The notes under the pieces were generated by a model. It was not told the origin of the DNA. It did no database searches and was given only the letters and a program-made list of their open reading frames with translations. A program made the translations under genes and the position numbers. A stretch of 51,726 nucleotides of DNA from JAGDXO01 sp964541025 (GTDB lineage: Archaea > Thermoplasmatota > Thermoplasmata > Thermoplasmatales > GCA-001856825), in assembly GCA_964541025.1 (NCBI GenBank), contig CAZIOW010000008.1, positions 1 through 51,726 on the forward strand, read 5' to 3'. Shown one piece after another: positions 50,208 to 51,726 of the stretch. Each line of letters begins with the position of its first letter. Within the stretch, counting starts at the first letter, position 1.

Positions 50208-50667
50208 AGGAAGCAATCATACAGAAGTAGGAATAAGGAAGGCGCTCGATGAATTAAGACTTAACAGAATAAATCATCTAGTAATAGTTCCAGAAACAGA
50301 GATCGGTCAGATAAAAAAGGCCAAAGATTACATAACCTGGGGCGAAATAGACAAGGAGCATCTTGTAACTCTGTTACGGGAAAGAGGAAGGCTTTTGGGA
50401 GAAAAGAAACTTGATGATGAGACCGTTAAAGAACTTGGTTTTGAAAATCTTGAAAACATGGCAGAGAAAATTTTGAATGGCGAAATAAAGATAAAGGATA
50501 TACCTAATATGAAACCAATATTCAGAATGAATCCGCCAAGAAAAGGATATAAGACAACCAAAAGAACATATCAGTTCAAAGGAAGCATAGGATATAGGGG
50601 AAAGGACATAAATTTGCTCATAGAAAGAATGATAGAAGGTGGTAAAATTGGTGAAACAGAAAACTAA
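50185..50667 (+). CDS. rpl30: Ribosomal protein L30 (uL30)
   Basis: A 160-residue large-subunit protein of archaeal length (bacterial forms are about 60). VIKIRGSNHTEVGIRKALDE and FRMNPPRKGYKTTKRTYQFK are typical. The start is GTG at 50185, seven bases after GGGAGGTG (50171-50178), inside S5. Confidence 0.94.
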   Translation: MYAVIKIRGSNHTEVGIRKALDELRLNRINHLVIVPETEIGQIKKAKDYITWGEIDKEHLVTLLRERGRLLGEKKLDDETVKELGFENLENMAEKILNGEIKIKDIPNMKPIFRMNPPRKGYKTTKRTYQFKGSIGYRGKDINLLIERMIEGGKIGETEN

Positions 50668-51085
50668 GAAATACAGGGGAAGTCTCTACGGTAGGGGAAA
50701 GAAGGCCGGAAGAGGAAAGGGAAAGAGGGGCGGATCCGGAATGGCCGGGCTTGGGAAGCATAGATGGATCTGGATGGTCAAGTACATGCCCGATCACTAT
50801 GGCGCTCACGGATTTGTCTATCATGGAGCCAAGAAAGAACCTAAGGCAATAAATGTAGGAGAAATAGATAGAAATTATGATTATCTTATCAATTCTGGTG
50901 TTGCAACTATGAAAGACGATAAGATATCCATTGATCTGGAACAGATGGGTTACGATGTTCTTCTTGGTGCAGGTCAGGTAGGAAGACCATTTCATCTTAA
51001 GGTGTCGAAAGCCACCGAAAGAGCAATACAAAAGATTAAGGATGCTGGTGGAGAGGTAGAACTAAATGGAGATAAAGAGGAATAG
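50648..51085 (+). CDS. rpl15: Ribosomal protein L15 (uL15)
   Basis: A 145-residue large-subunit protein with the glycine-arginine N-terminus RGSLYGRGKKAGRGKGKRGG and the KHRWIWMVKYMPDHYGAHGF block. The frame is open to a GTG at 50639, but GGTGGT (50638-50643) is placed for TTG at 50648, giving the usual N-terminus. It overlaps L30 by 20 bases and secY by 20. Confidence 0.95.
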   Translation: MVKQKTKKYRGSLYGRGKKAGRGKGKRGGSGMAGLGKHRWIWMVKYMPDHYGAHGFVYHGAKKEPKAINVGEIDRNYDYLINSGVATMKDDKISIDLEQMGYDVLLGAGQVGRPFHLKVSKATERAIQKIKDAGGEVELNGDKEE

Positions 51086-51726
51086 GGCCTCGGCAATTCC
51101 GATTTTAATAATATTCCTCTTAAATATATACTTGTTTTACAGGGTATTAGATTACAATAAGGTATATACAGCCGTACTGTCTATCACGGTTGGCCCCCTG
51201 TACTATTTAACTTACCTGCTTGTATCATACACGGGGGAGGGATCCAGGCTATACGGATGGAAGAACCTCGTTGAAAGGCTTCCAGCGGTGAAAAAACCAG
51301 GAAGGCACGTAAGATTCAAAGAAAAATTTCTCTGGACATCACTCATATTGATAATATATTTCGTTCTCTCCAATATTTATATATATGGTCTTGACAGGTC
51401 TCAAATTATAGATGTATTTGCATCATTCAGGTCTATTTTCGCGGGTCAAGCTGGATCAATTATGGACCTTGGTATAGGTCCTATAGTGACAGCAAGTATA
51501 ATCATGCAGCTGTTCGTCGGAGCTAAAATTATAAATATAGATCTGACGAAATCAGATGACAAGGCATTGTATCAGAGCGCTCAGAAACTCCTTGTAATAA
51601 TAATGATTTTTGTTGAAGCAGTACCACAGGTATTCGGTTATTTGCCCCCCGACCCTTCATTCATATCCGCAATCAATGGAACGGTACCTGGCTACGGTCT
51701 CCTGATAGCGAGGATTTTCATAATAT
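51066..51726 (+). CDS. secY: Preprotein translocase SecY, cut by the window end, with N-terminal extension
   Basis: The first 220 residues of SecY, the membrane channel for protein export. The normal archaeal start region appears only at residue 68 (VERLPAVKKPGRHVRFKEKF), followed by the first helix, the plug region and DLGIGPIVTASIIMQLFVGA. Before it are about 64 extra residues with two hydrophobic stretches, IPILIIFLLNIYLFY and VYTAVLSITVGPLYYLTYLL. ATG at 51066 overlaps L15 by 20 bases and has GAGAGGT about nine bases ahead; no later ATG precedes the core, so the extension is likely real. It closes the operon as usual in archaea; the rest lies outside. Confidence 0.9.
   Translation, partial: MEIKRNRASAIPILIIFLLNIYLFYRVLDYNKVYTAVLSITVGPLYYLTYLLVSYTGEGSRLYGWKNLVERLPAVKKPGRHVRFKEKFLWTSLILIIYFVLSNIYIYGLDRSQIIDVFASFRSIFAGQAGSIMDLGIGPIVTASIIMQLFVGAKIINIDLTKSDDKALYQSAQKLLVIIMIFVEAVPQVFGYLPPDPSFISAINGTVPGYGLLIARIFII

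Noticed and set aside
1..51726. CRISPR arrays, insertion sequences or rRNA genes
   Set aside because: No regularly spaced repeats, transposase-like proteins or rRNA stretches were visible.

Overview
The window looks like chromosomal DNA from a thermoacidophilic euryarchaeon of the order Thermoplasmatales (Thermoplasma, Ferroplasma or Cuniculiplasma type). The reasons are its AT-rich composition, an archaeal ribosomal-protein cluster that includes eIF1/SUI1, RNase P protein 1, S4e, L19e and L32e, an archaeal-type phosphoglycerate mutase, KptA, DUF2070 and XerA, a secreted sedolisin (an acid-active protease family), and many starts with a TATA box about 25 bases upstream and no Shine-Dalgarno site. 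The genus cannot be fixed by eye. I see no CRISPR array, insertion sequence, prophage or rRNA.

Region 1 (1-5280) holds an envelope-type set: a GT4 glycosyltransferase, a flippase-like membrane protein and DUF2070, then a TIGR01777 epimerase and an FMN reductase. Region 2 (5281-9517) has a 638-base gap, an amino-acid permease and a minus-strand stretch with tRNA-Thr, a DUF1801 protein, tRNA-Ser, tRNA-Ala and kptA; the kptA stop codon lies inside tRNA-Ala.

Region 3 (9644-36728) is a dense mosaic of metabolic and housekeeping genes: apgM, homoserine dehydrogenase, a zinc-ribbon CPBP protease, truD, bcp, an aldolase-dehydrogenase fusion, a two-domain ThyX-like protein, an S9 peptidase, a GltD-like protein, glpK, a secreted S53 protease, a QueG homologue, a PurM-like protein, an MBL hydrolase, an acyl-CoA dehydrogenase, and the xerA-wHTH-rpiA operon. 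Nine convergent protein-gene pairs here and in region 1 all meet with -10 to +1 bases between stop codons.

Region 4 (36729-39506) is a B12-dependent ribonucleotide reductase with a small partner gene, behind a promoter carrying a 22-base-spaced direct repeat and divergent from an HTH regulator. Region 5 (39507-51726) is the ribosomal-protein operon from L3 to SecY (cut by the window end). A GC-richer, foldable leader lies upstream of L3. Genes inside the operon use GGTGA-type ribosome binding sites, often with ATGA-type stop/start overlaps, and several begin at GTG or TTG.

I did not find a clear new multi-gene system. The most interesting items are the structured L3 leader, the palindrome over the xerA TATA box, the nrdJ operator-like repeat, SecY's N-terminal extension, the degenerate tandem ThyX protein, the QueG homologue in an archaeon, and the uniformly zero-spaced convergent genes.
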